Shown here piece by piece: positions 55,473-64,000 of a stretch of 64,000 nucleotides of DNA. Made by a program: the position numbers and the translations under genes. Position 1 is the stretch's first letter; each line of letters begins with the position of its first letter. The notes under the pieces are model-generated. The model was not told the DNA's origin. It did not search any database and saw only the letters and a program-made list of their open reading frames with translations. The DNA comes from an uncultured Clostridia bacterium (lineage in GTDB: Bacteria > Bacillota > Clostridia > Oscillospirales > Ruminococcaceae), in NCBI GenBank assembly GCA_944382875.1, contig CALWNQ010000002.1, forward strand, positions 62,001-126,000, given 5' to 3'.

Positions 55473-55725
55473 GAATTTAAAACCGTACACTTTTGTGCAA
55501 AACAGCAAATCAATAAGAAATAATCACGTCGAACCCTGAAGAAAAGGAAGACTTTTCCTTTCATTTACAAAACGGTTACACTTTTTTCGGAAAAAAGTTT
55601 GGAAGAAGTGACAAATTGTAACACTTCCTATTCCCGCTATTTGTGATGTGCATTCTCACTAAATTCAAAAACCATATTAATTTAATTTCGATTGTTTTAG
55701 AATAATTAAGATTTAATTATTTTAT
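55473..55725. other. Intergenic region between gerC and the 3D-domain gene
   Basis: No credible ORF is seen. It holds several short inverted repeats: a palindrome AATAATTAA/TTAATTATT (55701-55721), an ACTTTTTT/AAAAAAGT pair around 55580, and AAAGGAA/TTCCTTT (55543-55561) followed by a T-rich stretch on the minus strand, which may be the gerC terminator. It contains no recognisable riboswitch. Confidence 0.5.
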
Positions 55726-56880
55726 CTAATATGTCTGTGTCCGTTGTAATCCGGTTCGCAGTACATCAACATCGACCTGACACTCCAATGAGAGCTTTTC
55801 CATACCAACAGGCCATGTTTTTTTTAACTCTTCCCACCAATCCGAATTTTCTTTCCAAATCCGATCTCCGATATAGTACACATCTGCCCTCATTTGAACT
55901 GTTTTTTCAAAAGCCCATATACAATCTTCCCGAATTTTTTGCTCCAACTCTTTTTCCAGTTCTAGCAAAGCATCATTATCAAACACTGCGTTGTCATAAA
56001 GCTCCAATTCAAGTAAGGTTGCCTCACATGTGATATTAGCAGTAAGGGTTGAACCATCCAAATTAAGAGCTGTATTGCTGCTGTAAAGCTGGACCGCTGC
56101 ACGCGCAAAATCCTCCGTTTTTAATGAAAAAAAGGCGTCATTCATTTTATTCCTTAAAAACAGCAATCCCGTAACTTCTTCACCTTGTATCTCACCTAAA
56201 TATTTTTCATTGGCAAACAAACCTAACCCTTGGATTTTAATAGAGCGTAAATCCTTTTCATCCTCTTTCCCTTCTGTTTCCTCTTCAATAAAAGGAATGA
56301 GTGTGGAGCGGTAAGGCTGCGCCAAAGCTTCCAACACATCAAAAAGAAATACCTCTTCGGTTAATCCGTTTCGTTCCGCGTTACTAACTGTGTTTTCGAT
56401 TGACATGGCAGGCAAGATTGATTGTGAAATATTGGCGGAAATAATATCCGCCGCCTTTCCCGAAGTCATTAACAAGCTGACATCCGGTCTGGAATCCATG
56501 CTATTGACAAAATAGGAAAGCAATCCTTCCAATGGGCGCTGTGCGGCTTTATGCCCCAGAATGACAATACGGTTATGTCCAAGGTAAAATTCTTTTCCTT
56601 GATTTAATGCGGATTTTTCTACTGCTTCCGCTACTGTTTGACCATAACAGGTAATAATTCGCGCATTTTCTTTGGAAGCATCAACCATCGTTTGCCCACC
56701 GGAACCCTCAGGACTAAATACCTGCATAGTGACAATATACTGCTTCCCGTCCCAATCAATCCCAACACCTTGTACAATGGCACGGTCCTGAAGATTAACC
56801 AACCGGATAAGATGGTTATCGCATCCGCAAAATAAAAAAGCTACCCATATTAGCAAGCCAATGGAAAGCAATCTTTTCAC
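55726..56880 (-). CDS. Spore germination lipoprotein, Ger(x)C family
   Basis: 384 aa. An N-terminal signal peptide with lipobox LFCGC indicates lipidation at Cys19. The GerAC signature RAIVQGVGIDWDGKQY follows, and the rest matches the three-domain GerC family. It forms the lipoprotein subunit of a nutrient germination receptor. It overlaps the gerB stop by 4 nt. The germinant is not known. Confidence 0.94.
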   Translation of the reverse strand: MKRLLSIGLLIWVAFLFCGCDNHLIRLVNLQDRAIVQGVGIDWDGKQYIVTMQVFSPEGSGGQTMVDASKENARIITCYGQTVAEAVEKSALNQGKEFYLGHNRIVILGHKAAQRPLEGLLSYFVNSMDSRPDVSLLMTSGKAADIISANISQSILPAMSIENTVSNAERNGLTEEVFLFDVLEALAQPYRSTLIPFIEEETEGKEDEKDLRSIKIQGLGLFANEKYLGEIQGEEVTGLLFLRNKMNDAFFSLKTEDFARAAVQLYSSNTALNLDGSTLTANITCEATLLELELYDNAVFDNDALLELEKELEQKIREDCIWAFEKTVQMRADVYYIGDRIWKENSDWWEELKKTWPVGMEKLSLECQVDVDVLRTGLQRTQTY

Positions 56881-57986
56881 AAACTTTCCTCCTTTTTCTG
56901 GTGCTCAAACAGTCCGCGCAGTGCTCCCACCAACAGAAAAGCGGAGGGTAAAACTGCCATCAGCACCAAATCTGCAATGCCCGTTGAGATACTATTCAAC
57001 ATAAAATCCGCAGTTTTCCGATTCCCCAGCATTATCGCCGCCAATATAACAGAAAGAATCGACAAAAAAGGCAAAATCCAACGCTCCCGTCCATTTTCTC
57101 TCATCCGAACCGGCAAGACAGCATGCAATTGCCGGCTCATTACCCATAAAAACAATGTAACCCGCAAAAAGCAGACCATCACCCAGATACTAACATGGAG
57201 CGCATCCATCCGCTGGAAAATGGAAATCTGTGCAATCGTTGTAAGCATAAAAAACGGATACGCTTCGGTCACACCCAATTCTCCCAATACGGCGGTTACC
57301 AAAAAGGAAACCACCTCCATCATAATACCAACTGCGATCAAATACCAGATAAAGCTTTTCCCCTTTTTTTCCTTTACATACGGAACCAACAAAACAAAGA
57401 GATACACTGTAGAAGAGCGCGCAAAAATTTTCCATGCTCCTTCTATAATTACAGAAAGACTGTCCTGTTCCAACGGACGGATATTCAGCAATTGGATACG
57501 TTCCGAAACACCAACGGTTGTGAGAAAAAGAGAGATAAGAAAAAAGAAAAATACAATAACCGCTGCACGCGAAAGCCCTTCCAGCCCAAGATAAACAGCA
57601 AACATTGCAGCCGCTGTCAGAGCAATTGCAAAAAACAGGGCGGAAGAACCCGGATAAATGGCATTGGCAAGAAATGAGGCGAGATTAAAAATGGTAATGC
57701 CGGTGACTGTCACCAAATAGACACAGCTTATCATCGGAAAAATAACACCTGTTTTTCCGGCTGTCCACAAAGCAGATTCCGTCATACCTCGGTTAGATTT
57801 TTTCATCAATAAAAATGCGGGAAGCGCAATCAACGCTTGTAACAACAAGGACAATGGAATAGCCAAAAGCTGTTCCATCCCATAATGTCCCGTCACGTTG
57901 TGCATATCCGCTGTCAGCATATTAAAGGAACGGCACAAAAAAAGGAGCAATACCAGCTGTGCACCGGAAATTTGAGCTGTTTTCAT
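56877..57986 (-). CDS. Spore germination permease-like protein, GerB family
   Basis: 369 aa from ATG 57986, which overlaps the gerA stop as ATGA. The longer frame is inside gerA. About ten membrane helices of the amino-acid permease (APC/spore germination) type begin with ISGAQLVLLLFLCRS. It is thought to bind the germinant. Confidence 0.93.
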   Translation of the reverse strand: MKTAQISGAQLVLLLFLCRSFNMLTADMHNVTGHYGMEQLLAIPLSLLLQALIALPAFLLMKKSNRGMTESALWTAGKTGVIFPMISCVYLVTVTGITIFNLASFLANAIYPGSSALFFAIALTAAAMFAVYLGLEGLSRAAVIVFFFFLISLFLTTVGVSERIQLLNIRPLEQDSLSVIIEGAWKIFARSSTVYLFVLLVPYVKEKKGKSFIWYLIAVGIMMEVVSFLVTAVLGELGVTEAYPFFMLTTIAQISIFQRMDALHVSIWVMVCFLRVTLFLWVMSRQLHAVLPVRMRENGRERWILPFLSILSVILAAIMLGNRKTADFMLNSISTGIADLVLMAVLPSAFLLVGALRGLFEHQKKEESL

Positions 57987-59449
57987 TTTTCTTTCCTCCT
58001 TGTCAGGTCGCTCCCCCACAGATTTTGAATTTTTATCGATTTCCCTGCCATCCGCCTCCATCCTGCACGGAACAATATATCCCGCATTGCAGAAAGTGTA
58101 AACGGGCTAATCGGCGCTGTGTACGGAACACCTAAACTGTTGATCTGACAAATACTACAGAGCAGCAGCGCACCGGCAAGCGCCATTCCATATATTCCTG
58201 TTGTTCCCCCCAAAATAATAAAAATAAACCGCAGAACCATTACCGGCTCATAAAGAGACGGCACTACAAAGGAACTGATTGCAGTCAGCGCAACAACCAT
58301 TACCATTGGTGCGCCGATAATACCCGCTGTAACTGCCGCATCTCCAATTACAAGCGCCCCCACAATACTGACCGCATGCCCAACCGGCCGCGGAAGCCGC
58401 AACCCAGCTTCCCGCATAATTTCATAAAGAAAATGGATTATCAACGCTTCAAACACGAGCGGGAACGGAGTTGTTTCTTCCGCCGAAGCTATGTTAAAAA
58501 GCAAAGCATGCGGCAGTACCGCCGGATGAAAAGTCGCAATCGCCACATACGCACCAGGAAGGAAAATACTGATAAAAAAGGATATATATTTTAGCAAACG
58601 GATGAAGGTTGCAAAGTAGGGCTTTCTGCAATAATCATCAAAGCTTTGAAAATTCTCGGAAAACAGGTATGGCGCAATCAGGGCAAACGGCGTTCCATCC
58701 AACAGAATGGCAATCCTTCCTTCCAACACTTTGGCGCAGACCGTATCCGGCCGTTCACTCATCCCAACTTCACTGAATAAGGTAAAGGATTTCCCTTCCA
58801 AAAACGGTTGCAGATATCCGGTATCCAGCACAACCTTCAGATTGATCTGATTCAGTCTGCGGCGCACTTCCCGCAAAAGCTCCGGACTAACAGCTTCCGG
58901 TTTATAAATCATACAGCCAAGTGTTCTGCTCTCACTGCCAACCTCAAAGGTTTCAAAACACGCACTCCCCGACCGCATCCGACGCCGTACCATCGTCAAA
59001 TTAATTTTTAGCGGTTCGGTAAAGCTTTCGCGCGAACCTTTTTCATTGACTTCGCTGTTCGGTTCCGAGATGGACCGGTACGGATACCCCTGTACCCCTA
59101 ATACCAAGCTGCGCGGAACGCCGTCCACCAGGATTGCAAGGAACCCGGTCATAACAAGGGACAGAATCTGGCCATATTCAAAGACATCTTTTACATCTCC
59201 CACAACTGTAGTCTGTTCCATCCAGCTAAAAATCTCTTCCCCATTTTCAAAATTCCTGCTGAGTAGCGGGCGGATCAAAGCCTGATCCAGTTTGTTGAGA
59301 TCTACCATTCCTTCTGTCATCACAAAACTCAACCGGATTCCGCAGATTGTAATTGGCCGGGTAATCAAATCGGCGGTATTGTGGGAAATTTCCCGCAGAC
59401 GGACAAGGTCGGTGCTGAGATCTCCGGTTACCCGATTCTCTTTCTCCAT
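57983..59449 (-). CDS. Spore germination protein GerA family
   Basis: 488 aa from ATG 59449, after AAAGGATG; upstream in-frame starts would overlap the divergent promoter region. A large soluble N-terminal domain with DVKDVFEYGQILSL and ILLDGTPFALIAPYLF precedes a membrane domain with HPAVLPHALLF and PFPLVFEALIIHFLYEIMRE. GerA forms the oligomeric channel of the germination receptor. The set gerA-gerB-gerC is complete and tightly overlapped. Confidence 0.95.
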   Translation of the reverse strand: MEKENRVTGDLSTDLVRLREISHNTADLITRPITICGIRLSFVMTEGMVDLNKLDQALIRPLLSRNFENGEEIFSWMEQTTVVGDVKDVFEYGQILSLVMTGFLAILVDGVPRSLVLGVQGYPYRSISEPNSEVNEKGSRESFTEPLKINLTMVRRRMRSGSACFETFEVGSESRTLGCMIYKPEAVSPELLREVRRRLNQINLKVVLDTGYLQPFLEGKSFTLFSEVGMSERPDTVCAKVLEGRIAILLDGTPFALIAPYLFSENFQSFDDYCRKPYFATFIRLLKYISFFISIFLPGAYVAIATFHPAVLPHALLFNIASAEETTPFPLVFEALIIHFLYEIMREAGLRLPRPVGHAVSIVGALVIGDAAVTAGIIGAPMVMVVALTAISSFVVPSLYEPVMVLRFIFIILGGTTGIYGMALAGALLLCSICQINSLGVPYTAPISPFTLSAMRDILFRAGWRRMAGKSIKIQNLWGSDLTRRKEK

Positions 59450-59465
59450 AACTTCACATCCTTTT

Positions 59466-59495
59466 GCATATTTTTCCCGGATTGCTGCGATACTA
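59466..59495 (+). promoter_or_regulatory. Sigma-G/sigma-F-like promoter of DUF421
   Basis: GCATA (59466-59470) and GATACTA (59489-59495) are 18 bp apart, matching forespore -35 gHATR well and -10 CATnnTA in six of seven positions. The ATG of the DUF421 gene is 66 nt further on. Confidence 0.45.
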
Positions 59496-59517
59496 TAAGC
59501 AACAGCCTGCTGTCTGA

Positions 59518-59546
59518 AAGTATGTGCAGAACCGATGGTTCTATAC
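59518..59546 (-). promoter_or_regulatory. Sigma-G-like promoter of gerABC
   Basis: On the minus strand GTATA (59542-59546) and CATACTT (59518-59524) are separated by 17 bp, close to the forespore sigma-G consensus. It overlaps the divergent DUF421 promoter, with transcripts crossing each other's -10. Confidence 0.5.
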
Positions 59547-59561
59547 AAAAGGAGAATTCAT

Positions 59562-60251
59562 ATGATTGTACTGATCCGTGCCGCACTGCTCTATTTGCTG
59601 ATCATTTTCTGCATCCGCCTGATGGGGAAACGACAGATCGGCGAATTGCAGCCATCTGAGCTGGTCATCACCATTTTGATTTCCAATATCGCTTCCCTTC
59701 CGATTGAGGACAATTCCATTCCAATGATTATGGGAGTGATTCCAATTATTGTGCTGGTCGGTTTTGAGCTGATTACATCCAGCATATCCCTAAAATCCAG
59801 CAAATTTCGAAAGCTTGTTTCAGGAAAACCAGTTGTTATCATCCGGAACGGTTCCATCGACCAAAAAGCAATGAAGGACCTACGTTTTTCCATTGATGAC
59901 CTGATGGAATCCCTTCGCGGCTCCGGTGTTTTTCATATTGAAGATGTACAATACGCCGTTGTGGAAACGACGGGGAAAGTCAGCGTATTACAAAAATACG
60001 GGGCACAGCCGTTAACGGCTGATATGATTGGTCTAACTGGCAGCAGTCAAAATCCACCAGTTATGGTTATCAGTGACGGAAAAATTGTAAAAGGCGCAAT
60101 GGAAGCGGCTTCTTTGGAGCGAAAATGGCTGGACCGTACATTGAAAAAAGAAGGGTTCTCTATAGATCAGATATTTATTATGACCGCCGATCAACAGAAA
60201 ACTTATCTGATTATTCCCAAAAATTCTGTAAAAAAAGGATCATGCAAATGA
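59562..60251 (+). CDS. DUF421 (YetF-type) membrane protein
   Basis: 229 aa from ATG 59562, 7 nt after AAAAGGAG. Two or three N-terminal helices with LMGKRQIGELQPSELVITIL (the DUF421 signature) are followed by a soluble DUF421 domain with GKPVVIIRNGSIDQKAMKDL. DUF421 proteins are common in spore formers and are linked to the spore inner membrane and germination (YetF/YfhO/SpoVA-like contexts), but the mechanism is unknown. The next gene overlaps by 4 nt. Confidence 0.88.
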   Translation: MIVLIRAALLYLLIIFCIRLMGKRQIGELQPSELVITILISNIASLPIEDNSIPMIMGVIPIIVLVGFELITSSISLKSSKFRKLVSGKPVVIIRNGSIDQKAMKDLRFSIDDLMESLRGSGVFHIEDVQYAVVETTGKVSVLQKYGAQPLTADMIGLTGSSQNPPVMVISDGKIVKGAMEAASLERKWLDRTLKKEGFSIDQIFIMTADQQKTYLIIPKNSVKKGSCK

Positions 60252-60625
60252 AACGACTTATGATAATTTGTTCTATTCTCACGGCAATTATTGCCAGCGG
60301 CATTTTTTCTCTGACTGCCCTTGATTTTTACAGCAAAGAAATATCGGATTCTTTGAAAAAAACCGCTTATCTTGCAGAAACAGAACCACAGACTGCTTTG
60401 GAACAGTTACGGGAAATCCAACAGGACTGGGAGCGTAATGAACCGAAGATCGGCTTGTTTGTTCACGAAGACCCATTGCTTACCTTTAGCGAACAACTGG
60501 AACGTTGCAATCTCCTTCTGGATAACAATCAAACCGATGATGCTGTCACAGAAATTAAATTAGCCTCATATATGATTCGCAATCTGTTCCATCAACAGCT
60601 TCCTACTTTAGAAAATATATTTTAA
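60248..60625 (+). CDS. DUF4363 protein
   Basis: 125 aa from ATG 60248 (8 nt after AAAGGATC; overlap ATGA with DUF421). One membrane anchor at about residues 4-24 precedes a helical extracytoplasmic part with repeated polar residues. The family is known from sporulating clostridia beside DUF421. Its role is unknown; the pairing suggests a complex with the DUF421 protein. Confidence 0.82.
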   Translation: MKRLMIICSILTAIIASGIFSLTALDFYSKEISDSLKKTAYLAETEPQTALEQLREIQQDWERNEPKIGLFVHEDPLLTFSEQLERCNLLLDNNQTDDAVTEIKLASYMIRNLFHQQLPTLENIF

Positions 60626-60686
60626 ACATGTCAAGAAAAATCCTCCTCTTTTCTTCAATATTTATATCTCGTTCGTCAAATTCTAT

Positions 60687-60715
60687 TTGATTTTTTTCGG
60701 GAAATGTGGTATAGT
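60687..60715 (+). promoter_or_regulatory. glmM promoter
   Basis: TTGATT (60687-60692) and TATAGT (60710-60715) are 17 bp apart, 58 nt before the glmM ATG. Confidence 0.72.
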
Positions 60716-60772
60716 AGTTTTAGTTTTGTATGTTTTGTTTGTTTACAATATTATCTGGAAAGGACATTTAAT

Positions 60773-62122
60773 ATGGCAAGATTATTTGGTACTGATGGAG
60801 TTCGCGGCGTTGCCGGAACTGAATTAACCGCACAGACCTGTTTTAATATTGGGCGCGCCGCTGCCATGGTGCTGACTGCTAGCTGCACCGAAAAACCTCG
60901 CATCCTGATTGGCAAAGATACCCGAATTTCCGGCGATATGCTACAAGCCGCATTAACAGCTGGTTTTTGTGCAGCAGGGGCTGTTACAATTCCGGTTGGT
61001 ATTATTCCTACCCCTGCATTGGCTCTCCTGACGCGTGAATACAAAGCCGATGCAGCCGCAATGATTTCCGCTTCCCATAACCCTATGGAATATAACGGGA
61101 TCAAATTCTTCAACAAAGACGGTTATAAGCTCGATGATGCGCTGGAAGACCGGATTGAAGCAATTGTTCGTGGCGCGGTACATAGTATGGATCTTCCTTC
61201 CGGTGCCGCTGTCGGAACAGTCGAACCCATTTCCACCGCGGTTGACGATTATGTAAGCTATATCCTCACCACAATTGACACCCGTCTGGATGGAATCAAG
61301 GTTGCTGTTGACTGTGCAAACGGCTCCGCTTCCTTTACTGCTCCCCAAGCATTGAAAAAACTGGGCGTCGATCTAACTGTTATCCATAATGAACCCAATG
61401 GAACCAATATTAACGCTGCTTGTGGTTCTACCCATATGGAGGATATCCAGCGATTAACCGTGGAATGCGGCGCGGATATCGGGTTTGCTTTTGACGGTGA
61501 TGCAGATCGTTTGCTTGCTGTGGATGAAAATGGAAACCTTGTCAACGGCGATCAGATCATGGCAATCTGTGGCAATTATTTAAAAAATGCAGGCAAACTG
61601 AAAAACGACACCATCGTTGCTACCATTATGTCAAACCTTGGCTTTTTCCAGATGGCTGACCGTCAAGGCATCCGTGTTCCGAAAACAAAGGTTGGCGACC
61701 GGTATGTACTGGAAAAAATGTTGGAAGAAGGCGATGTCCTCGGCGGCGAACAATCCGGCCATGTTATATTTCTGGAACACAACACAACCGGCGACGGTTT
61801 GATTACAGCGCTGCAACTTCTTTCGGTCATGCGCCATACCGGAAAGAAACTGTCGGAACTTGCTTCGGTGATGACAATCCTGCCGCAGGTAATCGTAAAT
61901 GTTCCAGTCCAGAATGAAAGAAAATACGATTATATTGACGACGCGGAAATTATGGAAACTATTCGCCGTACCGAGCGGCTTTTTGAAGACAGCGGCCGTG
62001 TTTTGATCCGTCCTTCCGGAACAGAAGCAATGGTACGGATTATGATTGAAGGGCAAGATATGGAATTAATGCAGCAAAAAGCCGATGAAATTGCTGCTGT
62101 CATGAAAAGAAATTTAGAATAA
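60773..62122 (+). CDS. glmM: Phosphoglucosamine mutase
   Basis: 449 aa from ATG 60773 after GGAAAGG. Start MARLFGTDGVRGVAG, active-site Ser in ISASHNPMEYNG, metal loop DGDADRLL and phosphate site RPSGTEAMVRI are all canonical. It converts glucosamine-6-phosphate to glucosamine-1-phosphate for UDP-GlcNAc. It is followed by a strong terminator and so is monocistronic. Confidence 0.97.
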   Translation: MARLFGTDGVRGVAGTELTAQTCFNIGRAAAMVLTASCTEKPRILIGKDTRISGDMLQAALTAGFCAAGAVTIPVGIIPTPALALLTREYKADAAAMISASHNPMEYNGIKFFNKDGYKLDDALEDRIEAIVRGAVHSMDLPSGAAVGTVEPISTAVDDYVSYILTTIDTRLDGIKVAVDCANGSASFTAPQALKKLGVDLTVIHNEPNGTNINAACGSTHMEDIQRLTVECGADIGFAFDGDADRLLAVDENGNLVNGDQIMAICGNYLKNAGKLKNDTIVATIMSNLGFFQMADRQGIRVPKTKVGDRYVLEKMLEEGDVLGGEQSGHVIFLEHNTTGDGLITALQLLSVMRHTGKKLSELASVMTILPQVIVNVPVQNERKYDYIDDAEIMETIRRTERLFEDSGRVLIRPSGTEAMVRIMIEGQDMELMQQKADEIAAVMKRNLE

Positions 62123-62128
62123 TCAAAG

Positions 62129-62152
62129 ATGACTCCGCTAAAGCGGAGTCAT
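62129..62152 (+). terminator. Intrinsic terminator of glmM
   Basis: ATGACTCCGCT (62129-62139) and AGCGGAGTCAT (62142-62152) form an 11-bp stem followed by TTCTTT. Confidence 0.9.
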
Positions 62153-62469
62153 TTCTTTGTGCTGTTGTGGTCAGGCCAGAGCCACAAAAAAAGCAAAAAG
62201 TCGAATTATGTAAATAAAATAGCAGCAATTCGTATAATTTCACAGAAATAATATTTCATTTTTTATTTGATTTGTCATATTATAAAATGTTTTTTTGAAA
62301 TAATCCTATTTTTCTGCGCATAAAAAAGTAGAATCGTGATATCTGCACGTTTATTCAGTGTAAAATTATGAAAAAATTTGTGTAAATCGTATAGATACAA
62401 ACCGAAATTTCTATGGTATAATAACAGTAATTTGAATATTTTCTTCCTTTCAGGAAAGGTGTGTAATTT
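62153..62469 (+). other. AT-rich intergenic region with the phoH promoter
   Basis: About 317 nt with very low GC and no credible ORF. A TTGTGG/CCACAA inverted repeat next to a poly-A tract lies near 62165-62190. An extended -10 TGG-TATAAT lies at 62414-62422, the likely start of the phoH-ybeY-dgkA transcript; no clear -35 is seen. Confidence 0.55.
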
Positions 62470-63441
62470 TTGGCAGAACAGCTGATTACCATGAGCAATA
62501 CGCAGGAAGGAGTCGCTCTCTGCGGCAGCTATGACAAGAATTTTGAAATATTAAAGAAAGAGTATCAGGTGGAAATCATACTCCGTGGTTGTGACTTAAA
62601 AATTATCGGAGAACCGGATGCGGTTGCCTCCTGCACCAAAGCGATTGAAGCTCTCTTACCACTGGCAACACAGGGAAAAGAAATTGACGAACTGAATGTT
62701 CGATACGCGATTTCCTTGGTCAGCGAAGGGCATGAGCAGGAGCTTTCTTCGCTCGGAGAACGGGCAATTTGCATCACCCAAAAAGGCAAGCCAGTTCATC
62801 CCAAAACAATCGGACAAAAACGCTATATCAAAATGATCCAGCAAAACACCATTACACTAGGGATTGGGCCAGCCGGAACCGGAAAAACCTATCTGGCAGT
62901 TGCTATGGCAGTCAATGCTTTCCGTGCCGGCGAAGTTAGCCGGATTATTCTAACGCGCCCAGCTGTAGAGGCAGGTGAAAAACTGGGATTTTTACCCGGC
63001 GATTTACAGAATAAGGTGGATCCTTACCTGCGCCCGCTGTATGATGCGCTATTTGATTTTCTGGGTTCGGAAAATTTTATGCGGTATCAGGAACGTGGCA
63101 GCATTGAGGTTGCGCCGCTTGCCTATATGCGTGGACGCACTTTGGATGAGTCTTTCATTATTTTGGATGAAGCGCAAAATACCACGCGGGAACAGATGAA
63201 GATGTTCTTAACCAGACTGGGATTTGGATCCAAAATTATTATAACCGGCGACATTACACAGATCGACTTGCCAGATAATAAAAAGTCCGGTTTGGTGGAA
63301 GCCATGCGGGTGCTGCGAAATGTGGACGATATTGCAATTGTCCGCTTCAGTGACAAGGATGTTGTGCGGCACAAATTAGTTCAGGATATCATAAAAGCTT
63401 ATGATAAATACTATGAGGAGGGCAAATCAAGACATGAATAA
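62470..63441 (+). CDS. phoH: PhoH-like ATPase
   Basis: 323 aa from TTG 62470, after GGAAAGG; ATG 62491 is the alternative. Motifs are GPAGTGKTYLAVAMAV, LTRPAVEAGEKLGFLPGDL, Walker B FIILDEAQN and ITGDITQIDLP. It is an RNA-associated ATPase/helicase-like protein. PhoH-YbeY pairing is conserved. The yqfF-type HD membrane phosphodiesterase gene that often separates them in clostridia is absent here; the genes overlap by 8 nt. Confidence 0.94.
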   Translation: MAEQLITMSNTQEGVALCGSYDKNFEILKKEYQVEIILRGCDLKIIGEPDAVASCTKAIEALLPLATQGKEIDELNVRYAISLVSEGHEQELSSLGERAICITQKGKPVHPKTIGQKRYIKMIQQNTITLGIGPAGTGKTYLAVAMAVNAFRAGEVSRIILTRPAVEAGEKLGFLPGDLQNKVDPYLRPLYDALFDFLGSENFMRYQERGSIEVAPLAYMRGRTLDESFIILDEAQNTTREQMKMFLTRLGFGSKIIITGDITQIDLPDNKKSGLVEAMRVLRNVDDIAIVRFSDKDVVRHKLVQDIIKAYDKYYEEGKSRHE

Positions 63442-63934
63442 GGTCAAAGTAATCATTTCCAACCGTCAGAACGATGTAAAAATTCCAACTGGGATCCGCC
63501 TGCTTGTCCGGCGCTGCTGCAATGCAGCACTTCGGGAAGAAAACTTTACCGAAGACGCAGAAATTTCTGTTTCCTTTGTCAACAACGAAGAAATCCAACG
63601 ACTCAATGCAAAACACCGTGGCAAGGATATGCCCACCGATGTCTTAAGCTTCCCGCTCGGTGAGAACGGCAAATATGACCGGAACGAGGAAACCGGTGCT
63701 CTTCTCCTTGGCGATATCGTCATTTCAATGCCCAAGGCAGTGGAGCAAGCTAACACCTTTGGCCATTCGCTGCAAAGAGAAGTTGGCTTTTTAACCGTAC
63801 ACTCCATGTTCCATCTGCTCGGCTATGACCACGAAGAAGGCGGACTGGCTGCTGTGCGGATGCGGGAGAAAGAAGAAACTGTCCTTACCATGCTGGGGAT
63901 TCCGCGCGGCGCAAGCTATGTAATGGGAGAATGA
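63434..63934 (+). CDS. ybeY: Endoribonuclease YbeY
   Basis: 166 aa from ATG 63434, inside the end of phoH. The metal motif HSMFHLLGYDHEE has the three zinc-binding His, and TDVLSFPLGE is the conserved strand. It acts in 16S rRNA maturation and ribosome quality control. Confidence 0.95.
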   Translation: MNKVKVIISNRQNDVKIPTGIRLLVRRCCNAALREENFTEDAEISVSFVNNEEIQRLNAKHRGKDMPTDVLSFPLGENGKYDRNEETGALLLGDIVISMPKAVEQANTFGHSLQREVGFLTVHSMFHLLGYDHEEGGLAAVRMREKEETVLTMLGIPRGASYVMGE

Positions 63935-64000
63935 AGAACGATTTTGAAAAACAAACACGCGCACTGGTAAAAAGCTTTACATTTGCGTTCAGAGGGGTTC
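63931..64000 (+). CDS. dgkA: Undecaprenol/diacylglycerol kinase, 3'-truncated by the window edge
   Basis: Only the first 23 codons are in view. They encode MKNDFEKQTRALVKSFTF followed by AFRGV. The SFxxAFRG pattern is the N-terminus of Gram-positive DgkA (undecaprenol kinase), and its position after ybeY matches Bacillus. The start overlaps the ybeY stop as ATGA. Confidence 0.8.
   Translation, partial: MKNDFEKQTRALVKSFTFAFRGV

Noticed and set aside
55348..55725. Possible c-di-AMP (ydaO/yuaA) riboswitch before the 3D-domain gene, as seen for wall hydrolases elsewhere.
   Set aside because: The leader is only about 90 nt and lacks the conserved ydaO core sequences.
1..64000. CRISPR arrays, insertion sequences, prophage genes, tRNA and rRNA genes.
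   Set aside because: I saw no spaced direct repeats, transposase or integrase motifs, or structural RNA signatures anywhere in the window.

Overview
The window reads as a chromosomal segment of a spore-forming, anaerobic Firmicute of the class Clostridia, most likely an Oscillospiraceae/Ruminococcaceae-type gut bacterium. The evidence is strong AAGGAGG-type ribosome binding sites, sigma-A promoters with 17-bp spacers, a Trp T-box, SpoVM, a gerA-gerB-gerC germination receptor operon, a DUF421/DUF4363 pair and a RemA/YlzA gene. The genus cannot be fixed from sequence alone. There is no rRNA, tRNA, CRISPR array, insertion sequence or phage gene; almost everything is dense, operon-organised housekeeping and metabolic DNA.

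Layout. Positions 1-2863 (+) hold the 3' part of cinA and a T-box-controlled trpB2-type tryptophan synthase beta chain. A long minus-strand block, 17337 down to 2901, matches the conserved Firmicute cluster yicC-remA-gmk-rpoZ-priA-def-fmt-(yugP)-rsmB-rlmN-prpC-prkC-rsgA-thiN-(51-aa ORF)-spoVM-mtnN. coaBC and rpe, present in the Bacillus version, are missing. Positions 17527-20211 (-) carry a ThuA-like gene with a cre-like operator and an aminopeptidase P. Positions 20448-22895 (+) are the feoA-feoB iron(II) uptake operon with a small Cys-rich membrane protein. An orphan REC/HD-GYP/PAS/GGDEF c-di-GMP regulator follows on the minus strand.

Positions 25242-35387 (-) form a compact twelve-gene cobalamin operon: cbiJ-cbiA-cobT-cobU-cobS-cobU-like-cobC-cbiB-cobD-cbiP-btuR-cbiC. 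It covers two ring steps, amidation, adenosylation and nucleotide-loop assembly; the corrin-ring methyltransferases are not here. Next come a cysK-type gene with an Lrp regulator, then a plant-polysaccharide set (GH78 rhamnosidase, TIM-barrel isomerase, uronate isomerase) pointing to pectin/rhamnogalacturonan use.

Positions 42276-64000 contain a DNA-deoxyinosine glycosylase, DUF1846, an LTA-synthase-like enzyme and a GntR/DUF1648-DUF5808 pair. After these lies a radA-kinase-HAD-GH3-MATE operon, then a G5/3D cell-wall protein, the gerABC operon divergent from DUF421-DUF4363, glmM, and phoH-ybeY-dgkA. I do not see an obviously new multi-gene system. The most unusual items are the unassigned 51-aa membrane ORF beside spoVM, the second CobU-like protein with a degenerate P-loop, the overlapping divergent sporulation-type promoters between gerA and DUF421, and a cysteine-synthase-like enzyme with altered substrate motifs. 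Start codons were chosen from ribosome binding sites and overlaps, so several differ from the longest possible reading frame.
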